A stretch of 64,000 nucleotides of DNA from Pseudomonas lini (GCF_964063345.1 NZ_OZ061318.1:186001-250000), one strand, 5' to 3'. Counted from the stretch's first letter, positions 7,742 to 18,066 are shown. Notes: generated by a model not told the origin, from the letters alone. Numbers and translations are program-made.

Positions 7742-9878
7742 GGGCTGGCTCTCCTTCGGTTTGGACGGGTTGAAAGTGTTGGCGATGTCGCTCCAGAAAC
7801 GACACCACAATCAACAACGCCACGCGCATCCTGAATACCGACCACAGGTGTTCATGAACGTCTAAATGCAAGTCGTCCATTTCATCGCCCAAGACACGCA
7901 AGTTTCCGAGCAGCTGCTCAAGGTCAATCCCGGGTCGCCCGGAGATCAATCGGCCTGTCTCACGCACGGCAGCCAGCAAACGGTTTGGCTGGTCTGTAGT
8001 CAGCAACGTGTTGCTTTGCCCCTGTTGCCTGAGCTGGTTCAAAGCCACACCCAGTGCCATGCACCCAAGGCTGACTTCGAACAGCTCGCTGGAGCGCTTG
8101 TCGTTGGTAGCCGGCAATAATCCCAGCATCATGGTCAGGCGATCGACCATACGGCTTTCAAACGCAAATTGTTGTTCATCGGTGGCGGGCGTCTTCAGCA
8201 AAGCGTAGACCTGCTCGCAGTTTTCATTGAACAGTCGACGCATCCGCAAAACGGGCCTGAAGGGGAAGATCAAGGCGTAGACACTGAGCGCCAGCGCGGC
8301 TGCGCTGATATACGCACCGGCAAACTCGAACCACTGAATGGCACTGTTTTGGCCGCTTCCTGTGTTTTGCGGGCCCAGCAACAGTATTGTCGTTAGCCCA
8401 AGACCGATGCCTGTGCCAGTGGTTGACGGATTGGCCAGTCCCACCGCGACGGCATACAGCAATGGGGCAAGCAACAAGGCGAGTAACTCGAAGTTACTGA
8501 TCATCGGTATCAGCATGAACAGATAGAGCGCCGACACCACCAAGGCCAGACCCAGCCCTCTGGCAAAGCTTTGTGCGGCCAGCAACGGCCGCGGAAAAGT
8601 CGCCATCAGCGAACAGAGAATCCCCACCACAATCATCCCGCCACGGGCCCCGTCCCAAGCGGTCTCGATCCAGATCAACCCGGCCACCAGCAACGCGAAA
8701 AATGCCCGGATTGCATTCATTGCCGCCAAGGTGAAGTCCAGATGCAGCGGATTTTCCTGGCCACGGAACACGCAACTGGCTTCACGCCCTTCCTGGATCG
8801 CGTCGCTCAGTTCCAGAATCTGCGCCAGTTGCTCTAGCATCCGTGCCTGCTCCCAACGCAGTGCCCAAGCCAATGAACGCAGGGTGGCAGGCATCGTCTC
8901 GGTGAGTTGTTCGGCCTTGTAGGCCTGGTCATCGAAACGCTGTTGCAGCGCGGCGAAATGGTGCCGCGCCTCGCTCGACAACGAGCGCCCTTGCAGAGCC
9001 AGTTCATCGAGAAACGCCAGTTCTTCGGCGCGCAAACGCTGTATCTCTTCCGCCAACGCGCCTTCCCAGCGTTCGGTGAGCAGTTGCCGCTGGTGACGCA
9101 GGGCCGTCAACCGCGAAGTCAGCAGCACCAATTGATTGCCAAGTAACTGCACCAGACTATTGGCGCTGCGCAACCGTGGCGCATCGTAATATAAATGCCG
9201 ACGCACCCCCTCCAGAGCACTGATTGCGCCGAGCAGCTGCATCTGTCGCCGATGAAAATCGACCTCGCTTTCTTCGGTTCGGATGACGGCAGCAGCGTGT
9301 GTCGCGAGCAGCTTGATGATCTGATCGATCTTGGCGAAGTAGTCCCGCGCCACAGCTTCCGGCCGCGCTGTGAGAAGGCTGACCACGCAGACGCAAGCCA
9401 CCGCCAACAGCGTCTCGGTGACACGAGTGACGGCTAGCAGAAACGTGCCTTCCTGATCGGGGACCGCCAGCAGCGCCACGACCACCGCCGTGTACCCGCT
9501 CAGAACAAAGGCCTGGGAACTTGTGTAGCGCAACAAGGTGCCGCCGGCGGTACAGAATGCCAACCACAAGGCCAGGGTGAGGATGAAAGGCAGCGGAGCC
9601 TGGGGAAAGATCGCCATGATCAACACCGCCACCACTGCTCCGAACGTGGTGCCGATGACCTGGCCGAAACTTCGGGCCAGGGCCATGCCGCCCAATGGCT
9701 GGCTGACGATGACCACCGCCATGATCGACCACTTGGGCTGCTCAAGGTCGAACAGGAAGGCCAGATACAATGTCAGCAGCCCGGCCACAATGGTCCTCAG
9801 GGCGAACAGTAGCACCTCACGTCCGGGGTTGAGTATCGCCTTGAAATACTGAAGCAGCGGTTGCATGGGAGCGCTCAT
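7731..9878 (-). CDS. FUSC-family (AaeB-like) inner-membrane transporter
   Basis: Large aromatic-acid exporter type membrane protein, 715 residues from the ATG at 9878, which has GGAG 9 bases upstream; alternative starts at 9905 and 9953 would add up to 25 residues. It shows the two-fold FUSC pattern: a hydrophobic block of about six helices (25-180), a cytoplasmic helical region (190-350), and a second hydrophobic block (about 380-530) followed by a soluble tail. The family exports aromatic carboxylates or similar toxic acids with an HlyD-like partner, here encoded two genes downstream. The substrate cannot be read from sequence. Confidence 0.85.
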   Translation of the reverse strand: MSAPMQPLLQYFKAILNPGREVLLFALRTIVAGLLTLYLAFLFDLEQPKWSIMAVVIVSQPLGGMALARSFGQVIGTTFGAVVAVLIMAIFPQAPLPFILTLALWLAFCTAGGTLLRYTSSQAFVLSGYTAVVVALLAVPDQEGTFLLAVTRVTETLLAVACVCVVSLLTARPEAVARDYFAKIDQIIKLLATHAAAVIRTEESEVDFHRRQMQLLGAISALEGVRRHLYYDAPRLRSANSLVQLLGNQLVLLTSRLTALRHQRQLLTERWEGALAEEIQRLRAEELAFLDELALQGRSLSSEARHHFAALQQRFDDQAYKAEQLTETMPATLRSLAWALRWEQARMLEQLAQILELSDAIQEGREASCVFRGQENPLHLDFTLAAMNAIRAFFALLVAGLIWIETAWDGARGGMIVVGILCSLMATFPRPLLAAQSFARGLGLALVVSALYLFMLIPMISNFELLALLLAPLLYAVAVGLANPSTTGTGIGLGLTTILLLGPQNTGSGQNSAIQWFEFAGAYISAAALALSVYALIFPFRPVLRMRRLFNENCEQVYALLKTPATDEQQFAFESRMVDRLTMMLGLLPATNDKRSSELFEVSLGCMALGVALNQLRQQGQSNTLLTTDQPNRLLAAVRETGRLISGRPGIDLEQLLGNLRVLGDEMDDLHLDVHEHLWSVFRMRVALLIVVSFLERHRQHFQPVQTEGEPALAH

Positions 9879-10057
9879 TAAGTCATCTCCAGCAAGCGTA
9901 GTCATTGCTTCAGTGCCTCGACAGGTTTCAGTGTCGACAAAACCTGTAGGCAAATTCGCCGACGACTACGTATTGACCTAAGCCAGGGTTTGACTCACAG
10001 CCCGGCCTGACCGAAGCTGGTGGCTTTGCAAAAGCCTGCCAGCTCCCGGATTCCTGC

Positions 10058-11113
10058 ATGCCTCAGTCCCGCCGCTACTTGCTCATCAGCCTCTGCGTAG
10101 TGTTTGCCCTCGCCCTCGCCTGGTTTTTCCTGCGTAGTACGACGCCCGTGGTACCTGCGGCGATCAAGCATGGCTACAGCGAAGCGCTGGCGCAGGCACG
10201 CGCGGGTCAACCGGGGGCGGCGCGGGTGCTTTACCAGCAATTGGGTCGTCCTGACCTGTCGACCAAGCGCCGTGTCTGGCTGCATGCCGAACTGCCCAAC
10301 TACCCGAGCCCCCAGGCCCTGAAGCTCGCGGATGCGGACCTGCAACATCCATCGGCGGAGGTGCGTATCGCAGCGATCAAAAGCATCAATGGGCTGGTGC
10401 CCAGTGGGCAGCGCAGCCTGTTGCTGGGGCCCTTGCTCGATGACAGCGACCCGAGCGTCCGGTTTGCGGCGGTCAATGCCTTATTGGGTCTGACGCCGGA
10501 TGAGCTGGGCTTGTACTTCGGCCCCTTGGAGCAAGCCATCGATGTCTGGGAGCAGCTCCTCAAGCGTCAACCGGAAAGCGCCGAAACCCAATACCAAATC
10601 GCGCGCCTGCACTTGCACAATGCCGAGCTGAAGGACGCGCAGCAGGCCTTGGAGCGCACGTTGCAACTGGCGCCCGGCAACCTGCCGGCACTGGTGATGC
10701 AGATCGAAGTGCTGGATAGACAGGGCCAAAGCGATGCCGCCAGGCAATTGTTGGCGAAACAGTTAAAGGCCCAGCCTGACTCGGCCTATCTGCAACATGC
10801 GCTGGGGCTCTGGTTGCTGCATCACGGGCAAAGTGAGTTCGCCCTGCTCGGCTTGTCCAAAGCCGTGGAGCTTGAGCCGGACAACAAGGATTACCGCTAC
10901 GACCTGGCCACCACGCTGCATGGTGAGCAAGAGCTGGAGGCTGCACAGAACCAGTTGCAGGAAATCGTTCAACGCCACCCGGCCGATCGCAAGGCGCGCG
11001 TGCTGCTGATCAACTACTGGAAGGAAAGCGGACAGTTGCAGAACGTGCAGATCCTGCTGGCACAGCTGGAACAGCTAAACCCCGACGATCCGGCGCTGCA
11101 GCAAGGTCTTTAA
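10058..11113 (+). CDS. Membrane-anchored HEAT/TPR repeat protein
   Basis: A 351-residue protein with an N-terminal membrane anchor (about residues 7-24, RYLLISLCVVFALALAWFF), then HEAT-like helices (about 85-145, HPSAEVRIAAIKSI and DPSVRFAAVNAL) and TPR units from about 160 to the end (repeats such as PESAETQYQIARLHLHNAEL, then PDNKDYRYDLATTL). The repeat domain should face the periplasm and act as a protein-binding scaffold. It stands alone, divergent from the FUSC operon and convergent with the response-regulator cluster. The specific partner is unknown. Confidence 0.75.
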   Translation: MPQSRRYLLISLCVVFALALAWFFLRSTTPVVPAAIKHGYSEALAQARAGQPGAARVLYQQLGRPDLSTKRRVWLHAELPNYPSPQALKLADADLQHPSAEVRIAAIKSINGLVPSGQRSLLLGPLLDDSDPSVRFAAVNALLGLTPDELGLYFGPLEQAIDVWEQLLKRQPESAETQYQIARLHLHNAELKDAQQALERTLQLAPGNLPALVMQIEVLDRQGQSDAARQLLAKQLKAQPDSAYLQHALGLWLLHHGQSEFALLGLSKAVELEPDNKDYRYDLATTLHGEQELEAAQNQLQEIVQRHPADRKARVLLINYWKESGQLQNVQILLAQLEQLNPDDPALQQGL

Positions 11114-11185
11114 TCAAGATCAAAAGATCAAAAGATCGAAAATCAAGATCAAAAGATCGCAGCCTTCGGCAGCTCCTACAGGGGC
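11112..11185. repeat. gatcaaaa tandem repeats joined to a single REP
   Basis: From 11112 to about 11158 the sequence is built from imperfect copies of 'aagatcaaaa', followed by 'gatcgcagccttcggcagct' and 'cctacagg', a REP class different from the paired REPINs. It fills the gap between two converging genes. No terminator with a T-run is evident. Confidence 0.6.
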
Positions 11186-11210
11186 CGGCTGGTCAACGAT
11201 ATAGCTGCCT

Positions 11211-11588
11211 TCAGGACAGCATGTCCTGCATGATCTGTTGCAACACATCCAGATCGAACGGCTTGGCCAGGATCGGCGCTTTGCGGGTGATCGGACTGTC
11301 GGTCTCGCGAATTTCCTGCGGATAGCCGCTGATGAAGATGACCTTGAGCTCCGGTCGCAGCTTCACGGCGGGTTCGGCGATCTGCACGCCAGAGATTCCC
11401 CCCGGCAAGCGGAAGTCGGTGATCATCATGTCCAGATGCGGTTTGCTCGCCAGAATTTCAAAGGCCTGCTCGCCGTTTTCGGCTTGCAGCACCCGGTAAC
11501 CCTCACCCGACAAGTAAGCAGACAGCACCATCAAGATCGAAGGGTCATCCTCGACGATCAGTACCACATCTTGTGCATCTTCGCTCAT
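11211..11588 (-). CDS. Single-domain response regulator
   Basis: A receiver (REC) domain protein without an output domain, 125 residues from the ATG at 11588 (AAAGG seven bases upstream). An alternative GTG at 11636 would add 16 residues and overlap the preceding gene by 4 bp. Acidic pocket VEDD, phosphorylatable Asp in MMITDFRLPGG, and a Lys in the ILAKPFD loop are all present. It is last in the minus-strand signalling block and probably receives phosphate from the REC-kinase just upstream. Confidence 0.85.
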   Translation of the reverse strand: MSEDAQDVVLIVEDDPSILMVLSAYLSGEGYRVLQAENGEQAFEILASKPHLDMMITDFRLPGGISGVQIAEPAVKLRPELKVIFISGYPQEIRETDSPITRKAPILAKPFDLDVLQQIMQDMLS

Positions 11589-11632
11589 GGAAAGCCTTTG
11601 TTCGATCAATAGCTGCTGATACGACCGTGAGG

Positions 11633-12847
11633 TCACTCAGAGGTTGCGTTTACCTGGCTGTTTTCCTGCAGCGGCAGACAAACGCGAAACAAGGCGCCTT
11701 CGCCAATCCGGCTCTCGACGGTGATGGAGCCACCATGGGCGGCGACAATCTGCTCCGAAATAAACAGCCCCAGGCCCAGCCCGGCTACAACGGCCTTGGC
11801 GCTAACCCTTTCGAACTGCTGAAAAATGCGCTGCTGATTCTCTTCACTGATCCCGATACCGCGATCCTGAACCTCAACCCACGCTTGCCCGTCCTGATTG
11901 TACACGCGTACGTCGATCTGGCTCTTGGCGCCATAACGCAGCGCGTTGGTCAACAAGTTGGAAATCACTTGTTCGATACGGAACTCGTCCCAGTGGCCCA
12001 TCACGGGCTGGTTGGCCGTCAAGGTAACCGACGACTCCGCGGCCTCGACCTGCGGTGCAAAGTTTTGCAGAAGGTTGTTCACCAGTGGCACCAAGTCAAA
12101 CCGACTGGGGCGAATCGACAGCTTGCCGGTGCGGATCCGCGACACATCGAGCATGTCTTCAATCAGACGGATCAGGCTTTTGATTTGCCGCTCGTCGCGG
12201 TCGACCATCGCGTGCATCTTGTCCATCGTGAATGCCGCGGCGTTATCCCGGGCCAGGTGCATTTTGCGCAACTGGGTTTCGAGAATCAGGCCATTGAGCG
12301 GCGTACGGACTTCGTGAGCCACGATAGACATGAAGTCATCACGCATGCGCACCGCTTGCTCCAGCTCATTCTGGGTGTTCTGCAACTGTTCGAGCAGCGC
12401 CTCCTGCTCCCGGCGACTTTGCTCCAGCGCTTCGACCTGATGCTTCATCGCTTTGCTCTGGCGATACAAGTCGACGAAGACATTGACCTTGCTCTTCACC
12501 GCGTGAACGTCCAGCGGCTTGTGCAAAAAGTCTACCGCCCCGCTTTCGTAGCCCTTGAACGCGTAATTAAGCTCGCGGCCGGCGGCACTGACGAACACGA
12601 TCGGGATGTTTTTGGTTTTTTCCGTGCCGCGCATCAACTCGGCCAGCTCGAAACCGTTCATGCCAGGCATCTGCACATCGAGAATAGCCATGGCGAACTC
12701 GTGTTGCAGCAATAGCGACAAAGCTTCGTCGGCGGACAGGGCTTTGTAGACGATACGGTCTTCACGCCTGATCAAGGCTTCGAGCGCCAGAAGGTTCTCC
12801 GGCAAGTCGTCGACGATCAGTAATTTGGCCTGGATATTCCCTAACAT
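11633..12847 (-). CDS. Receiver-histidine kinase hybrid (REC-HisKA-HATPase)
   Basis: Cytoplasmic two-component protein of 404 residues. An N-terminal receiver domain (about 8-125, phosphoacceptor Asp in AILDVQMPGMNG) is joined by a coiled coil to HisKA (VAHEVRTPLNG, His near 176) and a HATPase domain (LLTNALRYG; DRGIGI; GLGLGLFISE). There are no membrane helices, so it takes its input from phosphorylation by another kinase. Its ATG has AAGGAA upstream, and the start overlaps the end of a 28-codon ORF. Its stop codon overlaps the alternative GTG of the downstream regulator gene. Confidence 0.9.
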   Translation of the reverse strand: MLGNIQAKLLIVDDLPENLLALEALIRREDRIVYKALSADEALSLLLQHEFAMAILDVQMPGMNGFELAELMRGTEKTKNIPIVFVSAAGRELNYAFKGYESGAVDFLHKPLDVHAVKSKVNVFVDLYRQSKAMKHQVEALEQSRREQEALLEQLQNTQNELEQAVRMRDDFMSIVAHEVRTPLNGLILETQLRKMHLARDNAAAFTMDKMHAMVDRDERQIKSLIRLIEDMLDVSRIRTGKLSIRPSRFDLVPLVNNLLQNFAPQVEAAESSVTLTANQPVMGHWDEFRIEQVISNLLTNALRYGAKSQIDVRVYNQDGQAWVEVQDRGIGISEENQQRIFQQFERVSAKAVVAGLGLGLFISEQIVAAHGGSITVESRIGEGALFRVCLPLQENSQVNATSE

Positions 12848-12927
12848 GCGATTCCTTCCAGTCCGATAAGCAGACGGCCGATGCCTCGAAGATCCAGCGA
12901 ATGAGTATCCAGCACTGCCCTATTCAT
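12841..12927 (-). other. 28-codon ORF coupled to cheR and the REC-kinase gene
   Basis: An ORF of 28 codons starts with an ATG that shares ATGA with the cheR stop codon and ends with TAG seven bases into the kinase gene, so it exactly bridges the two genes in gene-like fashion. It matches no family I recognise. It could be a translational coupler, or the scar of a lost gene; related Pseudomonas clusters often have cheB beside cheR (established pattern, not checked here). It may also be chance. Confidence 0.3.
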
Positions 12928-13739
12928 GATTTGCGGTATATCCGTTCGGGTTTGACCAATGCTTCAAATTGATTGCCATAGACCGAGAAATCCAGGGTCT
13001 CTTTACTGCCCAATGCCAGAAACCCCCGATGACACAGGGATTCATGAAACAAGCCAAACGCGCGACCCTGTAGTTTTTTGTTGAAGTAAATCAATACATT
13101 ACGACACGAAATTAATTGAGTTTCCGAGAACACGCTGTCGGTGGCCAGGCTGTGATCGGCGAAGGTCACGTTGTCGCACAGGCTCTTGTCGAAAATGGCA
13201 TAACCATAGGCCGCCGTGTAGTAATCGGCGAATGATCGCTGCCCACCTGCCTGCTGGTAGTTGTGAGTGTAGGCCCGGACATTCTCCAGGGAAAAAATCC
13301 CCTGCCTGGCTTTATCCAGCGAGCGCGGGTTGATGTCCGTGGCATAGAGGATGGTGCGATCCAGCAGGCCTTCTTCGCGGAGCAAAATCGCCATCGAATA
13401 GACCTCTTCGCCGGTGCTGCAACCAGCGATCCAGACCTTGATCGATGGATAGGTCCTGAGCAGCGGCATCACTTCCTGACGCAGCGCCAGGAAGTGTGAA
13501 GGGTCGCGGAACATTTCGCTGACCGGGATCGTCAGCAATTGCAGCAGTTGCATGAACGCGATCGGATCGTACAGAACCTTCTCTTGCAGCGCCGAGATGG
13601 TCTTGCACTCGAACTGATTCAAGGCGTGATTGACCCGGCGTTTGATCGACACGCTGGAGTAGTCGCGAAAGTCGTAGCTGTACTTGAGGTAAATCGCCTC
13701 AATCAGCAAGCGCAATTCGATTTCCGTACTGCGCTCCAT
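12924..13739 (-). CDS. CheR-type protein-glutamate O-methyltransferase
   Basis: S-adenosylmethionine-dependent methyltransferase of 271 residues. An N-terminal helical CheR domain (about 1-75) is followed by a Rossmann fold with the SAM motif VWIAGCSTGEEVYSMA (about 105-120) and the CheR signature NVLIYFNKKLQ (about 214-224). It lacks the beta-subdomain TPR extension of some paralogues. No cheB methylesterase gene and no receptor gene are adjacent; here it probably serves the neighbouring hybrid kinase system rather than flagellar chemotaxis. The ribosome site is supplied by the end of the palindromic element just upstream. Confidence 0.85.
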   Translation of the reverse strand: MERSTEIELRLLIEAIYLKYSYDFRDYSSVSIKRRVNHALNQFECKTISALQEKVLYDPIAFMQLLQLLTIPVSEMFRDPSHFLALRQEVMPLLRTYPSIKVWIAGCSTGEEVYSMAILLREEGLLDRTILYATDINPRSLDKARQGIFSLENVRAYTHNYQQAGGQRSFADYYTAAYGYAIFDKSLCDNVTFADHSLATDSVFSETQLISCRNVLIYFNKKLQGRAFGLFHESLCHRGFLALGSKETLDFSVYGNQFEALVKPERIYRKS

Positions 13740-13740
13740 T

Positions 13741-13898
13741 AGTGTCCTGCCTCGCGAATATGTCCCTTTTTGGGGAGTGGCTGATGTTGCCAGACAAGGC
13801 GCCGCGACAAGTCATAGCTGGCTATGGCGAGGCGCGGCAACGCAGTATGGCGACAACAGACGCCGCCAAAAATAAACATACTCGCGAGGCAGGACACT
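13741..13898. mobile_element. 158-bp palindromic MITE-like element
   Basis: The 23-bp ends at 13741-13763 and 13876-13898 are inverted copies with one mismatch (beginning agtgtcctgcctcgcga). Pairing continues imperfectly to the exact centre at 13819/13820, where catagc-tg-gctatg forms the tip, so almost the whole unit folds into one long hairpin. It lies exactly between the hybrid kinase stop codon, whose last base pair falls in the element, and the cheR start codon two bases outside it. No coding capacity; a non-autonomous transposable element is the best reading. Confidence 0.65.
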
Positions 13899-16800
13899 TA
13901 TATACGTTCCATCTTCGGCAGCCACACACGGATCAACGAGAACAGGCGATCCAGGTCGATGGGTTTGGCCAGGTAATCATTGGCGCCGGCCTGCAAGCAG
14001 CGCACCTGATCGTCCTTCATGGCCTTGGCCGTCACCGCAATGATCGGCAGCTTGCGCCAGCGCGGGTCCTTGCGGATGTTGAGGGTGGCGTCAAAACCAT
14101 CCATCTCCGGCATCATCACGTCCATCAGCACCAGATCGATGTCCTCGACTTCATTCAATTTTTCGATCGCTTCACGGCCGTTACGGCCAATGACCACGAT
14201 TGCGCCCTTCTGCTCCAGCGCACTGGTGAGGGCGAAAATGTTGCGTACATCATCGTCCACCAGCAGCACTTTACGTCCCTCGAAAACCTTGTCGCGGCTG
14301 CGAGCGGTCTTGAGCATCGTCTGGCGCTCCTGGGACAAACGGGATTCGACCTTGTGCAGAAAGAGTGTCACTTCGTCCAGCAGCCGCTCGGGGGAGCGCG
14401 CGCCCTTGATGATGATCGAGCGCGAATACTTGCGCAGCTCGGCCTCTTCGTCGCGGGTCAGGTTACGTCCGGTATAGACGATCACAGGCGGGAACGAGCA
14501 GATATCCTCGGTAGACATGCGTTTGAGCAAGTCGTTGCCGAGCATGTCGGGCAACTTCAGGTCGATGATCATGCAGTCGAAAATCGTGCTGCGCAGCAGG
14601 TCGAGCGCATCCTGCGCCAGGCCGACAGCGGTGATTTCGATGTCCTCGTCGCCGATCAGCCGGGCAATGCTGTCGCGTTGCACATCGTCGTCTTCGACCA
14701 GCAATATCCGTTTGACCTTCTGCGTCAGTTTGGCTTCGAGGCGGGCAAACACAGCCTTGAGTTCCTCACGCGTGGTGGGCTTGACCGCATAACCGATGGC
14801 GCCCATATGCATGGCGGCCTCGACGCGGTCTTCGACCGAAATCACGTGCACCGGGATGTGTCGGGTTTCGGCATGCTCTTTCAAACGCTGCAATACCGTC
14901 AGCCCGGAATGATCCGGCAGGCGCATGTCCAGCAGGATCGCATCGGGAATGAACTGCCTGGCCAGGTCGTAGCCTTCGTCGGCGCCGTGGGCTACCAGGC
15001 ACTGATAACCCAGTTCATGGGCCAGGTCGTAGAGAATGTGCGCAAAGTTTGGCTCATCCTCCACGACCAGAATGCAGCGAGTGGCGAATGGCGCCTTGTT
15101 GCGATCATCGTCGAAACGCGGAATGTCGACGTCGGCAATCAGCGGCACAGGCGCAGTCACCACGGCGCTTTTGGGCATGACCACCGGCGTGGCTTTGATC
15201 GTCTCGACAGGCGCATCGCCCGGCTCGACGTAGTGCTGCGGCAACACCAGGGCGAACACACTGCCCTGCCCAGGCATGCTGGTCACACTGATGGAGCCGC
15301 CCAATAACGTGGCCAGATCACGAGAGATCGACAGGCCCAGGCCGGTGCCGCCGTAACGACGATTGGTGGTGCCATCGGCCTGACGGAAGGCTTCGAAAAT
15401 GCTCTCCTGCTGATCCGGGGCAATACCGATGCCGGAATCTCGGACAATAAAGGCGATACCGTTGTCCGGCTGAGCAGCGACGCTCAGGTTGATCGTGCCC
15501 TTTTCGGTGAACTTCACCGCGTTGGACAGCAGATTCTTGATCACTTGCTCCAGCCGCTGGCGGTCGGTGAACAGCATCAGCGGTGCATCGGCCTGTAACT
15601 GGATCTGGAAATCCAGGTTCTTTTCCGCAGCCATCGGCTGGAACATGCCACGCAGGCCTTCCACCAGACGCGCAACATTGGTGTTCTCCGGACGTACCTC
15701 AAGCTTGCCGGCCTCGACCTTGGAAATGTCGAGAATGTCGTTGATCAGGTTAAGTAAGTCGTTGCCGGCGGAATAGATCGAGTCGGCGAACTTGACCTGT
15801 TCGGCACTGAGGTTTTCCTGCGGATTTTCCGCCAGCAGTTTGGCCAGGATCAACGAACTGTTCAGTGGCGTGCGCAGCTCGTGGGACATGTTGGCAAGGA
15901 ATTCGGATTTGTACTTGCTGGAACGCTGCAACTCTTCGGCGCGCGCTTCAAGCTCAACCTGGGCCTGATTCAGTTCAGTGTTCTTCAGATCCATGGCATC
16001 ACGCTGCGCGGCCAGGATCTGCCCCTGTTCGGCGAGTTGTTCATTGGTTTGCTCCAGCGCTACCTGCTGGGTTTCCAGGTGGGCCTGGGATTCCTTGAGA
16101 ATCCGCGACTGCTCTTCCAGCTCTTCGTTGGCGGTCTTGAGTTCTTCTTGCTGAACTTGCAGCTCTTCGTTGAGGTGCTGGGTTTCGGCCAGCACTTCCT
16201 GCAAGCGCTGGCGATAGCGGGCGGCCTCGATCGAGGTGCCGATGTTGCCGGCAATCAATTCGAGCAGTTCGACATCACGATCCGTCAGCGGCCGCAGGAA
16301 ACCCAGTTCGATCACACCGTTGACCCGATCGTCGTCGCTGGTCGGCACCACCAGCACGCTGTGCGGTAAACCTTCACCCAGACCGGAGCTGACTTTGAAG
16401 TAGTCGCCCGGTACGTCATCAAGCCGAATCAAGCGCGCCTGTTGCGCCACCTGGCCGACAATCCCTTCGCCACTGTAGATCTGCTGTTCAAGCGCTTCCT
16501 GTTCCCGGGAGAAACCGTAAGACGCGATGCGTTTCAGGCCACCATGGTCCTCACGGACATAGATTGCCGCAACAGCCGTCCCTAAATATTGGGCGCAGAA
16601 CTGCAAAATGTTGCGCCCCAACAGATTGAGGGATAGCTGCCCCAGGACTTGCTCTGCCAGTTCGGTCTGACCGTTGCGTAACCAGGCTTGCTGTTCCAGA
16701 CGCCGGGCACTGGCCTGTTGCCCAGCGAGGTTGGCGCTGTAGCTTCGGGACAGTTTGAGCAAGTCCCGACGGCCAATGTAGGCCAGCAACCCGCTGATAC

Positions 16801-17389
16801 CGGCCACGAACAGCAGATAAAGGCCAATACTCCAGATCGTGGTTTCGCGCACTTCCTCGTTGCGAGTGGCACGCAACTGCTGTTCCAAATCGATCACATC
16901 TTCGAATTGCTTGCGGATCTCATCGGTCAGCCGCTTGCCGCGCCCGGCCTTGACGGCGCCACGGTAGTCACCGCTGGCGCGTTGCAAATCGATCATCGAT
17001 TGCGCGTAATTGGCCCATTCCGTCTGCAAGGCCTGGAGCCGGCGCAGACGATCGGTCTGGACCGGATTATCGGCGGTCAATTCGAGCAAGGTATCGAGAG
17101 CGACGGCGATTCTCGGCTTGGCCGTCTCGTAGGGATCAAGGAAATGTTCGTCGCCGCTGAGCAAGAACCCGCGCATGCCGGTTTCCAGATCGACGGTCAG
17201 CTTTATTGCCTCATTGGCATTATTGATCACCCGGTCGGTGTGCTGGACCCACTGGATCACCGACAGCAGATAGGAAATCAGCGAAACGAAGAACACCGCG
17301 CTGATGACGCCCACCCCCAATGGCAGGCTGACGTTGCGGCTCAGGAGTTTACGGAATCGTTGCTCATCAACCGAGGACGCAGAGGTCAT
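13898..17389 (-). CDS. CHASE3-GAF hybrid histidine kinase with three receiver domains
   Basis: Membrane sensor kinase of 1163 residues from the ATG at 17389 (AAGG upstream). Order: membrane helix (about 20-42), CHASE3 sensor (about 50-185), second helix (about 195-215), GAF (about 260-400), long coiled coil (405-520), HisKA ([12 protein letters not shown]), HATPase ([11 protein letters not shown]), then three receivers with acceptor Asp in [19 protein letters not shown] and [11 protein letters not shown]. The longer frame to 17476 is not supported by a ribosome site. It heads the block with cheR, the REC-kinase and a response regulator, suggesting a multi-step phosphorelay with methylation-type adaptation. 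Confidence 0.9.
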   Translation of the reverse strand: MTSASSVDEQRFRKLLSRNVSLPLGVGVISAVFFVSLISYLLSVIQWVQHTDRVINNANEAIKLTVDLETGMRGFLLSGDEHFLDPYETAKPRIAVALDTLLELTADNPVQTDRLRRLQALQTEWANYAQSMIDLQRASGDYRGAVKAGRGKRLTDEIRKQFEDVIDLEQQLRATRNEEVRETTIWSIGLYLLFVAGISGLLAYIGRRDLLKLSRSYSANLAGQQASARRLEQQAWLRNGQTELAEQVLGQLSLNLLGRNILQFCAQYLGTAVAAIYVREDHGGLKRIASYGFSREQEALEQQIYSGEGIVGQVAQQARLIRLDDVPGDYFKVSSGLGEGLPHSVLVVPTSDDDRVNGVIELGFLRPLTDRDVELLELIAGNIGTSIEAARYRQRLQEVLAETQHLNEELQVQQEELKTANEELEEQSRILKESQAHLETQQVALEQTNEQLAEQGQILAAQRDAMDLKNTELNQAQVELEARAEELQRSSKYKSEFLANMSHELRTPLNSSLILAKLLAENPQENLSAEQVKFADSIYSAGNDLLNLINDILDISKVEAGKLEVRPENTNVARLVEGLRGMFQPMAAEKNLDFQIQLQADAPLMLFTDRQRLEQVIKNLLSNAVKFTEKGTINLSVAAQPDNGIAFIVRDSGIGIAPDQQESIFEAFRQADGTTNRRYGGTGLGLSISRDLATLLGGSISVTSMPGQGSVFALVLPQHYVEPGDAPVETIKATPVVMPKSAVVTAPVPLIADVDIPRFDDDRNKAPFATRCILVVEDEPNFAHILYDLAHELGYQCLVAHGADEGYDLARQFIPDAILLDMRLPDHSGLTVLQRLKEHAETRHIPVHVISVEDRVEAAMHMGAIGYAVKPTTREELKAVFARLEAKLTQKVKRILLVEDDDVQRDSIARLIGDEDIEITAVGLAQDALDLLRSTIFDCMIIDLKLPDMLGNDLLKRMSTEDICSFPPVIVYTGRNLTRDEEAELRKYSRSIIIKGARSPERLLDEVTLFLHKVESRLSQERQTMLKTARSRDKVFEGRKVLLVDDDVRNIFALTSALEQKGAIVVIGRNGREAIEKLNEVEDIDLVLMDVMMPEMDGFDATLNIRKDPRWRKLPIIAVTAKAMKDDQVRCLQAGANDYLAKPIDLDRLFSLIRVWLPKMERI

Positions 17390-17647
17390 GGGGAAGCCTT
17401 GTCGTACTGTTGAAAAGCATCGAGTCTGCCCCAAAACGGCCGAGCTCATCCATTTTTCTGACATGTTTCGCGGCAAAAACCTGCATTTAGCTGCTCTGGG
17501 GCAAAGGAGCGGTTATTCTCTGCAGCTCTTGTACGGCTATTGTTTTTGTAACGCGCCGGCACCTTGTCATGATTCGTCACTTACTCATGCAAAAGCCCTG
17601 TGATTTCGATCGACGAAACCGCACATTCAATCTTTGAGAGCCCCACT

Positions 17648-18016
17648 ATGCCCGCTGACACCTCCACCATCCTAGTCGTCGAAGACGATGCCATCGTGCG
17701 TACGCTGATCGTCGATGTACTGGAGGAGCTCGAGTTCACGGTGCTTGCGGCGGATGGCTGTGAAATGGCGCTGGAGTTCATCAACGATGAAGACCAGGAC
17801 ATCGACTTGCTGATGACGGATGTGGGGTTGCCGGTCATGGACGGTCGGGAATTGGCCAAACAGGCGCGGATGCTGCGTCCCGAGTTGCCAATCCTGTTCG
17901 CCAGCGGCTATGCCGAGAGCATTGAGGTGCCTGACGGTATGCATGTCATCGGCAAGCCGTTCTCCATCGATCAGTTGCGGGACAAGGTCAGGGGCATGCT
18001 CACACCCCAGCTTTAA
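17648..18016 (+). CDS. Single-domain response regulator
   Basis: A 122-residue receiver domain with acidic pocket VEDD, phosphorylation site in LLMTDVGLPVMDG and the conserved Lys in VIGKPFS. It is divergent from the hybrid kinase gene and is a likely partner of that system. The ATG at 17648 fits the domain start; an in-frame GTG at 17600 would add 16 residues without family similarity. It is followed after 50 bp by a glycosyltransferase gene. Confidence 0.8.
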   Translation: MPADTSTILVVEDDAIVRTLIVDVLEELEFTVLAADGCEMALEFINDEDQDIDLLMTDVGLPVMDGRELAKQARMLRPELPILFASGYAESIEVPDGMHVIGKPFSIDQLRDKVRGMLTPQL

Positions 18017-18066
18017 TTCCCCCGTTTCTCCCCTGCCCTCTACTCTGCACCAAGGAATACCCCTCA

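Noticed and set aside
13742-15307. 521-codon plus-strand frame starting in the palindromic element
   Set aside because: Antisense to the hybrid kinase receivers; the composition is that of a shadow frame.
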